This document shows, piece after piece, positions 20,201 to 27,876 of a stretch of 58,744 nt of DNA (the stretch's first letter is position 1; the number at the start of each line of letters is the position of its first letter). This DNA is from Mariniradius saccharolyticus AK6 (GTDB lineage Bacteria > Bacteroidota > Bacteroidia > Cytophagales > Cyclobacteriaceae). The DNA is taken from positions 1 to 58,744 of the forward strand of contig NZ_AMZY02000015.1 of the NCBI RefSeq assembly GCF_000330725.2, given 5' to 3'. Under the pieces are notes generated by a model, which saw nothing but the letters and a program-made list of their open reading frames with translations, was not told where the DNA came from and searched no databases. The translations under genes and the position numbers were made by a program.

Positions 20201-20937
20201 GGCTTGAGGAAGCCAAATCCAACCATGTGCCGCTCGTACTGGGCTCTGGAAAATCATGGAAGCAACTGCTCCAAAACTTTGCCGCAGATTTGGACAAAGT
20301 GAGGTTCAGCGAGATTTTCGTCGACTTTTTCTTTGAAATCGTCCCAATCGACTACTCGCTAGGGGAAGTCACCAATGGCCTGGAACGGGAGCTTGCTTTT
20401 GGGCAGAACCCGGAAATCGTACATACCCTCATCCGAGCCAAAGATGAGGATATCGAAAACCAGGTGATGCTCATCCAGCGCTACAACAAAGCCTACTATG
20501 CCAATATTTGGGCAGAACTCAGTTTTATGGAACGCAAGGTCTGCTATTATTTCAGCCGTGAAGGTTTCATGAATCCCGCCAACTGGGACACGATGACCGA
20601 ACTGGTGCAAAAGGGAATCCTGAGAATCATTCCGGAAAAGGATAAAATGGGCATGTTCAACAGGACTTTCAGACATTACATTCTCAACAATATCTCTGAA
20701 AAGGAACTGCAGGAATTCAAAACCCACGAGCGGGCCAATGGCAACGCCAACACGATCCAAATCGCGGGGGTGAGTTTTGTACTACTTTCCCTTGCCATGA
20801 TTGGCTACTTTGACAAAAACTTCCTCAACGAGGCCTACGCCTACCTCAGTGGGATTTTGGGTGCGATAGGCTCTATCTACTCGCTGTTCAGCAAGGGATT
20901 TTCCTCCTTATCTTGGGGGAAAAAATCCGCCGAATGA
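17209..20937 (+). CDS. Giant multi-pass sensor-like membrane protein with degenerate STAND/AAA-like C-terminus
   Basis: 1242 aa. Reading the sequence: a membrane anchor (about 7-24); an extracytoplasmic segment (25-285); two membrane helices (about 288-313 and 326-345); a second extracytoplasmic segment (346-590) with FIDISGRDYVRHFDVQRDRP, reminiscent of Cache-type sensor domains; a block of about seven helices (592-790); a third loop (791-868); a helix (870-892); a cytosolic domain (893-1180); and two C-terminal helices (about 1184-1228). In the cytosolic domain a Walker-B/sensor-like pattern (KVWLIENIHCV, then VPLVLGSGKSW) occurs without a Walker A P-loop, followed by a winged-helix-like stretch (SFMERKVCYYFSREGFMNPANWDTMTELVQKGIL...FNRTFRHYI) as in STAND proteins. 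It is followed by a DUF2784 gene that overlaps it. Function unknown; a membrane signal transducer is inferred. Confidence 0.85.
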   Translation: MKWKNLKLWGILALLILVIGAILYQQSRNNRDELKMQAIRGMEITRQNLIGAYDSYHQEIEGYFYRILIEKFGKKAPDSPDGQPKSQSAIARTMNGFFGSNRPVFTETVIINPNSEQLAEPSLEILYENPVRLADRHHLMTWDRKQFDLRELPSRRQIKELLGFDLVYPKDFDFEDSLMVQVSSILPLEKLLKKDQNNRFFDHIILADENGNALYPNNLRELQLLDFKKISENDTLSRHQAGVRLTNFDISLVPHMGFWIPVQLNGKTFYLIGTKQADHFDKVGLRINFNLLTTLIYGLIILLLSIPILSILNLEKGDILSKNKVFAAGFSLMFLMTVLGFGLSQLGHLEKYVDAKKENFDSLRRVTQRHLESYLKVLNERNGKGFRFEDFPDKEILELIEVQNSMITKLNIADFGAKSMIKLDFANPNESFIDISGRDYVRHFDVQRDRPYFIGAQYSRGSGELEAVISRKGNQEQVVEAITFALRKVSPITENHRYLLFKEGGKVLHKSDGILTPLDQIPDALEGQKWAEIKNLMEQNPLAGAEDFWEISMYLNGDPYIGILQLVDGKNFDQNVWSLYLINKNLAYVKSSLVSLEAVVILSFYLLMLVVMTFINKFAQSPPQIKSFVPFAYAWLFPTKRKQSRYLLLTGVNTLLLLALVLVFFSSRYHLLAVTLVAVLSSTIASLCLYLLAGPTWRSRTIRRDLLYILLMLLLWAFGVVILIQISLGWVIILVTAVLFGIVAWLKYSGSLRTIDGFLNQWAISSRAAFVVYMISWSLLLGFLPGMMIHGSTFRFEESIWNGQAASEVPESKEWIETYEKFRRNLFSIVGDNADKEPGQFISPPKNAIYAAFEGKQDAANWSFWKSLRWPWIWLGALFGILVTIYFLISNNISKIYLLDFDFDNHLVGSKADCDAQDFKKVFLCSLDTIQKKKWIACNLGVEESEIFVLDLAETKLDDDQGSTLFSFPDSKGKKVWLIENIHCVTEPSWLSDKIPLWLEEAKSNHVPLVLGSGKSWKQLLQNFAADLDKVRFSEIFVDFFFEIVPIDYSLGEVTNGLERELAFGQNPEIVHTLIRAKDEDIENQVMLIQRYNKAYYANIWAELSFMERKVCYYFSREGFMNPANWDTMTELVQKGILRIIPEKDKMGMFNRTFRHYILNNISEKELQEFKTHERANGNANTIQIAGVSFVLLSLAMIGYFDKNFLNEAYAYLSGILGAIGSIYSLFSKGFSSLSWGKKSAE

Positions 20938-21329
20938 CAATTTGCATGATGCCAGTGAACGCCCAACTTATCCTCGCGGATTGGTTTTTTGTGGTTTTTC
21001 ATTCCAGTCTTATTCTTTTCAACCTGTTTGGCTGGATCTGGAAAAAAACGAGGAAAGCCCATCTCATCACCATCAGCCTGACGCTGCTGTCTTGGGGATT
21101 TTTGGGAATCTGGTATGGTTGGGGTTATTGTCCACTTACGGATTGGCATTGGCAGGTGTTGGAAAAGCTTGGAAAGACGGACCTGCCAAATTCCTACATC
21201 AGCTACCTACTTGACCGGGTACTCGGTTGGCAACCCGGCGAAAAGTGGGTAGACGCCGGCACGCTTGTCCTGACGCTTTGGGCTTTTGGGATGTCGGTTT
21301 GGATGAATTGGAAGAAGACACCCAAATAA
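20934..21329 (+). CDS. DUF2784 family small membrane protein
   Basis: 131 aa with four hydrophobic segments and the DUF2784 hallmarks: AD near the N-terminus, a VFHSSLILFNLFGW first helix and the GYCPLTDWHWQ motif (ICPLT in the family) before the third helix. The start chosen is the ATG whose ATGA overlaps the upstream stop, implying translational coupling; in-frame ATGs at 20913, 20946 and 20949 are alternatives. The family has no established function. Coupling to the 1242-aa protein suggests they act together. Confidence 0.8.
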   Translation: MTICMMPVNAQLILADWFFVVFHSSLILFNLFGWIWKKTRKAHLITISLTLLSWGFLGIWYGWGYCPLTDWHWQVLEKLGKTDLPNSYISYLLDRVLGWQPGEKWVDAGTLVLTLWAFGMSVWMNWKKTPK

Positions 21330-21351
21330 TATCCGAAGACCTTGAAAAAAA

Positions 21352-21374
21352 AAAGCCTCCAATTGGAAGCTTTG
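21352..21374. terminator. Bidirectional terminator between convergent genes
   Basis: The hairpin AAAGCCTCC-AATT-GGAAGCTTT (one mismatch) is flanked by A-rich sequence on the left and T-rich on the right, so it can serve both the plus-strand DUF2784 gene and the minus-strand lipoprotein. Confidence 0.8.
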
Positions 21375-21393
21375 ATTTTTAAAGAAGAAAAAC

Positions 21394-22536
21394 TCAAAGT
21401 TGAGGTTGGGTTTCCTTCAGTTTGAAGAAGTTCTCGAGCGATTTGGTGAAGCCACCACAGTTGTTGAATGTACCGGAGTCACATACGGCAGTGACGAATA
21501 TGCTCGAGTTGTCCAACTGCGTGATGGAAGTGATTTGAGCATTTTGTAGACCCTCGTTCTCCAATTCAATTAATTTAATTCCCTCGCTGTTTATATCGAT
21601 TCGATAAATCGCGTCGAGATTGTTGAGAATGATTTTCCCATCAATACTGAACAGATTATCCGCCATTTGACTCAAGATAAAATTATCAAGTGGTGAAATC
21701 TGACTTGAACTGTAGGTACCCAACAGCTGATTGTTTTTACCGGAGAGATCCGATTTGTATACTTCCCATGGGAGATTGTCGAATGGCATTGGCCGAGCAA
21801 AGGTGATGATCTCATCTCCGACCTGAACGGATTTGGCAAACCTCTCAAAACGCAACTCCAAATTTCCAGCTCTGTCTATGTCAAAGGTCTTGCCATCAAG
21901 CGTGACCCTTGTAAAACTGGGAAAATCCTTCAAGATGCGAATAGTAGAAATCCCTGCAAAAAACTCTTCCTTGATCAGCTTATATTCCAAGAGTTCAACT
22001 TTCCCGGCATTGACTGCGGTCTTGACCCAAAGGAAGTCAGGCGTATTTTTTTGTTTCCCGTCTTTTGCTGAGCGGTAGGGTACCATGACTGTTCCGTCTG
22101 GATTGATGCTGATTTGCTCGCACAAAAAATAATGCAGGAAATGAAACTCAGTAAATTCGGGATCTATATCCCGCATGTTTAGGGTCAAAGCGTTCTCCTG
22201 ATTGGAGTTACCCGCGGGCAGGATGAACAGTTGTGATGGGTTGATAGCTGCCATCAATTGCTCCGAAAGGGGTAGCCGATAAGGTGGCATACTCTGCATA
22301 AAGAGACTGAGCTCGCTAAAATCATTCGGCCCTCCTGTACTGGCATTGGCAAAAACCCGTGACCTTGAGGCGGCGTAAAGCGCTCCGTTAATTTCCCGGG
22401 CAAATGAAAGCCCATTCTGGAATCCTTCTGCCTTTTCCCATTTCTCAGGGGTTGCGGGTTCCTCTTGCGGGTCGCAAGCGTAGATGAACAACAGACAGAT
22501 CGAAAACAGCAGGGGGAGGAAAGTTTTTTTGGACAT
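21394..22536 (-). CDS. Lipoprotein of unknown function, beta-rich
   Basis: 380 aa. The start at 22536 places a lipoprotein signal (MSKKTFLPLLFSICLLFIYAC-DPQEE) at the N-terminus. The rest is a soluble, strand-rich sequence with repeated short units such as GKTFDIDRAGNLELRF, GKIILNNLDAIYRIDINSEG and LDNSSIFVTAVC, like a beta-propeller or a 6-bladed-like fold. Two cysteine pairs near the C-terminus (VCDSGTFNNCGG) may form a disulfide. It is probably anchored in the outer or inner membrane facing the periplasm. No family recognised. Confidence 0.82.
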   Translation of the reverse strand: MSKKTFLPLLFSICLLFIYACDPQEEPATPEKWEKAEGFQNGLSFAREINGALYAASRSRVFANASTGGPNDFSELSLFMQSMPPYRLPLSEQLMAAINPSQLFILPAGNSNQENALTLNMRDIDPEFTEFHFLHYFLCEQISINPDGTVMVPYRSAKDGKQKNTPDFLWVKTAVNAGKVELLEYKLIKEEFFAGISTIRILKDFPSFTRVTLDGKTFDIDRAGNLELRFERFAKSVQVGDEIITFARPMPFDNLPWEVYKSDLSGKNNQLLGTYSSSQISPLDNFILSQMADNLFSIDGKIILNNLDAIYRIDINSEGIKLIELENEGLQNAQITSITQLDNSSIFVTAVCDSGTFNNCGGFTKSLENFFKLKETQPQL

Positions 22537-22728
22537 GGCGAGAGATTGGCTAACCATTTTATCGATTGTTATAGTGGAAATGTAGTGAAATAATTTAGTT
22601 GGCCGATAGGAATCACGAAGTATTTCTTGATTGGAGTTTGCATTACTCCCCGAAGCCAGCTTGAAACAACAGAATCAAGGAATTCCCTAAGATTGATCAG
22701 TTGGAATCGGAGTAGACCCTATTGATTT

Positions 22729-23742
22729 TCATTCGACTACCAAAAAGGACTGTTTACGTGTCCTTACAGATTTTGAGTTGAATTCCCCGGATATCGTAAA
22801 GGTTTGATCTAAATCCCACTGGGTTGGCCAAAGTTGGGGATTAATGGTAAGCTGCTGAACTTGGTTGGTTTCCCAAAGCAATTGAAAAATACCCCCTTCC
22901 ACATAACTCGTAAATGCCGTAACATTTTCGGTTTTTCTTTCCAATTCCAAATCCAGGCCCCATCGGTTTTTTACCACTATTTTATCATCATCCTTGATTA
23001 ATTTGAAATCTAAAGACATGTTTAGGGTATCGGCATCAACCTTTTGTAGAAAAGGCAGTCCCGTTCGTACAAACTGCACATAAGAGGTATCGATCCGCGC
23101 CTGTTGAAGCTCTCCTGACAAAGAGACGGTGTCCTGAATGTGAAGCATTTCGATACTGCGAATCTTTATCATCGTGCCAAGGGCTTCCGCTATGTTTTGC
23201 TTCGGGTAGAGCAGCATGGAACTCAATTTAGAGGTAGAACTTCCTGTCTCCATTTCCAACTCAAACTCTTTCGCTGGATCCGAGCCATATACGTCTTTTT
23301 CATTCAATAAGTCGCCTTTTTTGTTGTAGAACAGCTTAAATGATTCATTCACAATCGGCAACACATATTTTCCAATCAGCCGGCTACCCTCCTCGGGCCT
23401 GTTGCTGTCAAATCGGAAAGTCAGCGGAAAGCTGCCACGTACCTCATCTTCTGAGACGTGATATTCGGCGCTGCTTATATTCACTTCAGCCTCTACACTG
23501 TCATTAGTGCTATAAAGAATCTTTATACTCGCTTTCTCTTTCATTTCGGAAAAAGTCCTGGGCTTCTTCCTGATTTTTCTGCCATGATAGTTGTCGTTGG
23601 TAGAAAGCTCCATAGAAAAATGAAAAATATCCTGTCCTGCTGCAACCGTACCTAGCATCATAAGACCATTCAAGAAAAGTATCCTAATACTGTAAAGATG
23701 AAAAGCCGTTAGCAGAAGCTGGATGCTTAATGTACACTTCAT
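22729..23742 (-). CDS. Secreted protein of unknown function
   Basis: 337 aa. The hydrophobic N-terminus (about 1-36, with GTVAAGQD as a likely cleavage site) predicts export; the exact start is uncertain because in-frame ATGs at residues 27-28 would shorten the signal. The body is beta-rich and polar, with EVNISSAEYHVSEDEVRGS and FRFDSNRPEEGSRLIGKYVLPIVNESF, resembling DUF6263-like or other periplasmic beta proteins, but I cannot name the family. The stretch is AT-richer than its neighbours. It lies just 6 nt downstream of a 44-aa minus-strand ORF. Confidence 0.75.
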   Translation of the reverse strand: MKCTLSIQLLLTAFHLYSIRILFLNGLMMLGTVAAGQDIFHFSMELSTNDNYHGRKIRKKPRTFSEMKEKASIKILYSTNDSVEAEVNISSAEYHVSEDEVRGSFPLTFRFDSNRPEEGSRLIGKYVLPIVNESFKLFYNKKGDLLNEKDVYGSDPAKEFELEMETGSSTSKLSSMLLYPKQNIAEALGTMIKIRSIEMLHIQDTVSLSGELQQARIDTSYVQFVRTGLPFLQKVDADTLNMSLDFKLIKDDDKIVVKNRWGLDLELERKTENVTAFTSYVEGGIFQLLWETNQVQQLTINPQLWPTQWDLDQTFTISGEFNSKSVRTRKQSFLVVE

Positions 23743-24165
23743 AAACTATTAGTAATTTTCTTGAAATAAGGATAACGAAATATCAATCTGTCGGTTCAGT
23801 AAATTGATCCAATTTTGGGTTTCATTGGATTGAATATCGATAGAACTATACTTTCCGGGTATCCTAAATTTTGAAAAATTCATAAACTTGATGGCCTCCC
23901 CGCTTGAACTCTTTTGTATAATTATTTTCTCTAAGGTATTTCACTATTGACTTTCTTCCATTGGAATCAATTTTTGTAATACAATGATATCCTAAAAACC
24001 ACTACAGGATGCCTTTCTCCGACAAATGCACAAGACCGTTCCAAACCCCGCCCAAATATTCGACCTAATCCCCCAACCCGCGCCTTTCCCGTAATTTTTC
24101 CCGATCGATTCCCTTTCGTCCAAAAGATTTTCTAAATTCCAGTTCAAACCCATTAACCTGTTTTC
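23743..24165. other. 423-nt AT-rich gap holding two short minus-strand ORFs
   Basis: There is no full gene. Reading minus, 24001-23864 is an open frame without a standard start (45 codons, containing GRKSIVKYLRENNYTKEF), overlapping in another frame with a 44-aa ORF at 23883-23749 (MNFSKFRIPGKYSSIDIQ...). The upper frame ends within the start of the lower one, which looks like one small protein split by a frameshift. The right part (24010-24165) has nothing recognised beyond the upstream region of the dehydratase gene. Confidence 0.35.
23749..24001 (-). pseudogene. Possible frameshifted small gene
   Basis: Two consecutive minus-strand frames (24001-23864, then 23883-23749) overlap by 20 nt. 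Both have plausible charged/aromatic protein composition and the second ends 6 nt before the ATG of the downstream secreted protein. The first has no ATG/GTG/TTG near its beginning, only a GTG in the middle. Either a decayed gene of about 80-90 aa or two very small coupled ORFs; no family recognised. Confidence 0.25.
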
Positions 24166-25887
24166 ATGGAAGAAAAGAAAAAACTCCGTAGCCAAGAATG
24201 GTACGGACGCACCGGAAAGGACGGATTTATCTACCGGTCTTGGATGAAAAACCAAGGCCTTCCCCACCACTTGTTTGAGGGCGAAAAGCCCGTCATCGGC
24301 ATCTGCAACACCTGGTCGGAATTCACCCCCTGCAATGCCCATTTCAGGGATTTGGCTGAAGCGCTGAAGAAAGGGATCTGGGAAGCTGGCGGATTTCCGC
24401 TGGAGTTTCCCGTGATGTCTCTGGGTGAATGCTCCATTAAGCCCACCGCCATGCTTTTCCGAAACCTCGCGTCCATGGACGTCGAAGAAAGTATCCGCGC
24501 CAATCCGATGGACGGCGTGGTATTGATGTGCGGCTGTGACAAGACGACGCCTTCCCTCGTAATGGGTGCCGCGTCCGTGGATTTGCCGACCTTGGTGCTC
24601 TCCGGCGGACCGATGCTTGTCGGTAGGTTCAAAGGCAAAAAAATCGGTACTTCCGATGTGTGGAGATTTGCCGAGGAATTTAAAATGGGCAAACTTTCCC
24701 AACAGGAGTTTATCGAAGCCGAAGCGGCGATGTCCCGATCTGTAGGACACTGTGCACCAATGGGCACTGCATCGACGATGGCTGCTATGGTAGAGGCATT
24801 GGGCTTGGCACTGCCCGACAATGCGACCATTCCTGCGGCGGATTCCAGAAGAAAAGTTCTCGCCCACATGGCCGGAATCCGGATTGTAGAAATGGTGAAG
24901 GAAGACCTGCGCATGAGCAAAATCCTCACCCGCCCCGCCTTCGAAAACGCCATCATGGTCAACGCGGCCTTGGGCGGTTCGACCAATTTCATCCTGCACC
25001 TGACCGCTATTGCCAAGCGTGTCGGCGTTGATTTGGATCTGACAGATTTTGACACATTCTCCTCCAAAATCCCCCTTATCGCCAACGTGCAGCCTTCCGG
25101 GGAGCATTGGGTTGAGGACCTGTTTTATGCAGGAGGCCTTCCCGCCGTGATGAAGGAAATTATCCACAAGCTTAACCACGATTCCCCCACGGTAACTGGA
25201 AAAACACTCGCGGAGAATATCGCCAAGGCGGAATGCTACGATCGCAACCTGATTGGGACTTTTGAAAAGCCCATCAAGCCGGAATCGGGCATAGCCGTAT
25301 TGAAAGGAAATCTCTGCCCCGAAGGCGCTGTCCTCAAGCCATCCGCTGCCAGTCCACACCTCCTGAAGCATACAGGTAGGGCCGTGGTCTTTGAAAACAT
25401 CGATGATTACAAAGCCAAGATCGATGATCCCAACCTTGACATTGACGAAACCTGTGTGATGGTGATGAAAAACGTCGGTCCCAAAGGCTATCCCGGCATG
25501 CCGGAAGTCGGAAATATGGGCTTGCCTGCAAAACTGCTCGCAAAAGGCATCAAGGATATGGTCCGCATTTCGGATGGCAGGATGAGTGGCACAGGTTACG
25601 GTACGGTTGTGTTGCACGTATCACCCGAGTCGGCTATCGGCGGCCCCTTGGCATTTGTACAGAATGGCGATATGATTGAGCTCGACGTACCAAACAGGAA
25701 ATTGACCTTACTGATCTCGGATGCCGAAATGGAAAAACGCAGGGAAAGCTTTGTCCCCACAAGCCTCCCTTATGAGCGCGGTTACGTCAACCTGTTTTTG
25801 GATCGGGTCAACCAAGCCCATGAGGGTGTTGACTTTGATTTTCTACAGGGAAGTTCAGGGTCAGTCGTGAAGAGAGATTCGCACTAA
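24166..25887 (+). CDS. IlvD/Edd-family sugar-acid dehydratase (L-arabinonate dehydratase-like)
   Basis: 573 aa. It dehydrates an aldonic acid to its 2-keto-3-deoxy derivative, and the sequence resembles the L-arabinonate/D-xylonate dehydratase branch rather than IlvD: KLRSQEWYG at the start, LKNQG-like segment, NTWSEFTPCNAH, GCDKTTPS and the C-terminal GNAV/GSSGSVVKRDSH-type tail. Predicted [2Fe-2S] ligands are C56, C124 and C196, and the catalytic Ser lies in GRMSGTGYGTVV. The long run LKPSAASPHLL...IDDYKAKI...MVMKN is characteristic of this subgroup. It is followed after 3 nt by an SDR, forming a likely operon for non-phosphorylative sugar oxidation. Which aldonate is used cannot be told from sequence. 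Confidence 0.9.
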   Translation: MEEKKKLRSQEWYGRTGKDGFIYRSWMKNQGLPHHLFEGEKPVIGICNTWSEFTPCNAHFRDLAEALKKGIWEAGGFPLEFPVMSLGECSIKPTAMLFRNLASMDVEESIRANPMDGVVLMCGCDKTTPSLVMGAASVDLPTLVLSGGPMLVGRFKGKKIGTSDVWRFAEEFKMGKLSQQEFIEAEAAMSRSVGHCAPMGTASTMAAMVEALGLALPDNATIPAADSRRKVLAHMAGIRIVEMVKEDLRMSKILTRPAFENAIMVNAALGGSTNFILHLTAIAKRVGVDLDLTDFDTFSSKIPLIANVQPSGEHWVEDLFYAGGLPAVMKEIIHKLNHDSPTVTGKTLAENIAKAECYDRNLIGTFEKPIKPESGIAVLKGNLCPEGAVLKPSAASPHLLKHTGRAVVFENIDDYKAKIDDPNLDIDETCVMVMKNVGPKGYPGMPEVGNMGLPAKLLAKGIKDMVRISDGRMSGTGYGTVVLHVSPESAIGGPLAFVQNGDMIELDVPNRKLTLLISDAEMEKRRESFVPTSLPYERGYVNLFLDRVNQAHEGVDFDFLQGSSGSVVKRDSH

Positions 25888-25890
25888 AAG

Positions 25891-26655
25891 ATGAAAAACC
25901 ATAGCAAAGTCGCCCTGATCACCGGCGCGGGTCAGGGTATCGGATTGGAAATCGCGAGACTCTTATCCCTGTCCGGTCACCATGTCATCCTCAATGACAT
26001 CGAAAAAAGCCTCACGGACGAGGCCGTTGCCCAATTGCTACGTGAGGCAAAGGGGAAGGTGATCGGCATGTCGGGGGATTCGGGCGACATTGCTTTTATC
26101 GAGGAGATGGCGAGCCTCGCTTTGAGTGAATTTGGAAGATTGGACATCGCAATTGCCAATGCGGGCATTACGCTCTACGGGAATTTCTGGGATTACCCCG
26201 CAAAGGATTTCTTTGAGGTGATGCGGGTGAATATGGGGGGGACATTCTTTCTGGCACAAGCCGCAGCCAATATCATGAAACAGCAGAAGGAAGGCGGGTC
26301 CTTGCTCTTCACATCTTCCGTTACTGCCCATCAGGCGCACAAAAACCTCGCCGCCTATGCCATGAGCAAGGCAGCAGTGGAGATGTTGGCAAGGAATTTG
26401 GTCATCGAATTGTCCGAATTCCGAATTAATGTCAACTCCATTGCACCGGGCGCCACGCTGACCAACCGCACCGCCTTGGATAAAGACTACGAGAAAACCT
26501 GGTCTAAAATCACGCCGATGGGCCGACCAGCTTCTGTTACGGATGTCGCCCATGCGGCTGTTTTCCTGGTATCTGAAGAGGCTAGGCACATTACAGGACA
26601 AAATTTAGTCATCGATGGTGGCTGGACAAGCATCAGCCCCTCCCCTTACAAATGA
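25891..26655 (+). CDS. SDR-family oxidoreductase, probably paired with the sugar-acid dehydratase
   Basis: 254 aa classical short-chain dehydrogenase. NAD(P) binding: TGAGQGIG (11-18) and NAG (about 90-92). Catalysis: Ser in FTSSVTAH and the Y-x-x-x-K in YAMSK. The C-terminal ITGQNLVIDGGW is typical of the FabG-like classical family. An Asp soon after the second strand (ILNDIEKS) suggests NAD preference. Only 3 nt separate it from the dehydratase, so a role oxidising the sugar or lactone precursor, or a later deoxy-ketoacid, is likely. Confidence 0.92.
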   Translation: MKNHSKVALITGAGQGIGLEIARLLSLSGHHVILNDIEKSLTDEAVAQLLREAKGKVIGMSGDSGDIAFIEEMASLALSEFGRLDIAIANAGITLYGNFWDYPAKDFFEVMRVNMGGTFFLAQAAANIMKQQKEGGSLLFTSSVTAHQAHKNLAAYAMSKAAVEMLARNLVIELSEFRINVNSIAPGATLTNRTALDKDYEKTWSKITPMGRPASVTDVAHAAVFLVSEEARHITGQNLVIDGGWTSISPSPYK

Positions 26656-26795
26656 TGGCTTGATTTTGTCTTTTATGAAAAATAACTAATATTACGCACC
26701 ATTGGAAAGTCATTTGACTCAAGTTTCAGAGAACGGCGTCAGGCACTATCTCAGAAATCCATCCACGATAATCTCCTTGAAACTAAGCCCACACT

Positions 26796-27254
26796 ATGAA
26801 AATCAAACTATTCGATTTATTGGAGTACAACCAACATGCCAACCAACTCACAATTGACCTATTGGTAGAAAATGCGCTTATCTCTCCGCCAAAGGCCAAC
26901 GAGCTTTTCAGCCACATTATCAATGCACACCACGTCTGGAACGCACGGATTCACGGCAAAAGGAATTTTTTCAGTATTTGGCAAAAGCATTCCCCCGAGG
27001 TTTTTGAAGAAATGAATGACGAGAACTACTTGGTATCAAAAAAAATCCTGGAGACGATAGAACTCGACCGAATCATAACCTATAAAAATACCTCTGGGGA
27101 GCAATTTGAAAACAGCCTTTCCGATATTCTTTTCCATATCATCAACCACTCCACTTACCACCGCGGGCAGATCATGCTGAAAATGAGGGAGGTCAATATC
27201 GAGGTGCCCTATACCGACTATATCATCTACAAGCGGAAAAATGCAAAAACCTGA
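26796..27254 (+). CDS. DinB-family protein
   Basis: 152-aa four-helix bundle protein of the DinB/YfiT-like metalloenzyme superfamily. Three candidate metal-binding histidines are visible: in IINAHHVWNARIHG, and in IINHSTYHRGQI. Family members are often thiol-dependent transferases, but the substrate here is unknown. Its 3' end overlaps the next gene by 14 nt. It follows 140 nt of non-coding sequence after the SDR, so it may begin a separate transcript. Confidence 0.9.
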   Translation: MKIKLFDLLEYNQHANQLTIDLLVENALISPPKANELFSHIINAHHVWNARIHGKRNFFSIWQKHSPEVFEEMNDENYLVSKKILETIELDRIITYKNTSGEQFENSLSDILFHIINHSTYHRGQIMLKMREVNIEVPYTDYIIYKRKNAKT

Positions 27255-27876
27255 GCCCTATTTTCCGGCCCCTTGGAAACTCCAAGGGGAAGGTTTCATC
27301 CTCGCTTTTCGTTTCAAGAAACAATGGATCGCGCAGAATACCTTGTTTACCGATGAGCAGAAGGTGAATTTTTCCGGTGGTCTCGGCTACCTCATGCTCG
27401 TCAACTATCAAAGATCGCCTGTCGGACCCTATTATGAATTGCTGCTGATCCCAGGCAAATCCAAACCCAATGGGAAGCAGACGATCAGCCATATTTTTGT
27501 GGATTCGGAGTCAAGTACCAAAAATGGCCGCTACAATTGGGGAATCCCCAAACAGACCGTGCCCTTCCTTTGGCAAAAAAGCGGCAACCTCGAAACAATC
27601 GGCGTGGGCACAGAGGACAATCCGATCTTTTTCGCAGAATTGGAAGTTAGAAAAATGCCTTTTCCCGTCTCCACTTCCTTGCTCCCGATTCGCCTCGAAC
27701 AGGAAATGGACGGCAAAACCTACCTTACAAACCCGACCGGAAAAGGCTGGGGCAAATTTGCCAAAATCAGAAAGATGAAAATCAACGCGGACCTTTTTCC
27801 CGACGTCACTACGGTCAAGCCGCTTTTCTGCGTCAAGGTCAAGCCATTTCATTTGGAATTTCCTCAGGCAGAATGA
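27241..27876 (+). CDS. Acetoacetate decarboxylase-like protein
   Basis: 211 aa. The fold signature is the ADC-type YNWGIPKQTVPF segment, where K104 sits in the position of the Schiff-base lysine of acetoacetate decarboxylase by motif context (inference). Flanking PYYELLLIPGK and FVDSESSTKNGR segments also fit. It lacks the usual second conserved Glu pattern that I could verify, so decarboxylase activity is not assured; many such family members are of unknown function. It overlaps DinB by 14 nt and the following SDR by 4 nt, giving a three-gene coupled unit. Confidence 0.75.
   Translation: MQKPEPYFPAPWKLQGEGFILAFRFKKQWIAQNTLFTDEQKVNFSGGLGYLMLVNYQRSPVGPYYELLLIPGKSKPNGKQTISHIFVDSESSTKNGRYNWGIPKQTVPFLWQKSGNLETIGVGTEDNPIFFAELEVRKMPFPVSTSLLPIRLEQEMDGKTYLTNPTGKGWGKFAKIRKMKINADLFPDVTTVKPLFCVKVKPFHLEFPQAE

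Noticed and set aside
23992-25617. 541-aa open frame antisense to the dehydratase gene
   Set aside because: It lies opposite a gene with intact catalytic motifs and shows His/Gly-rich composition typical of shadow frames in GC-biased codons.
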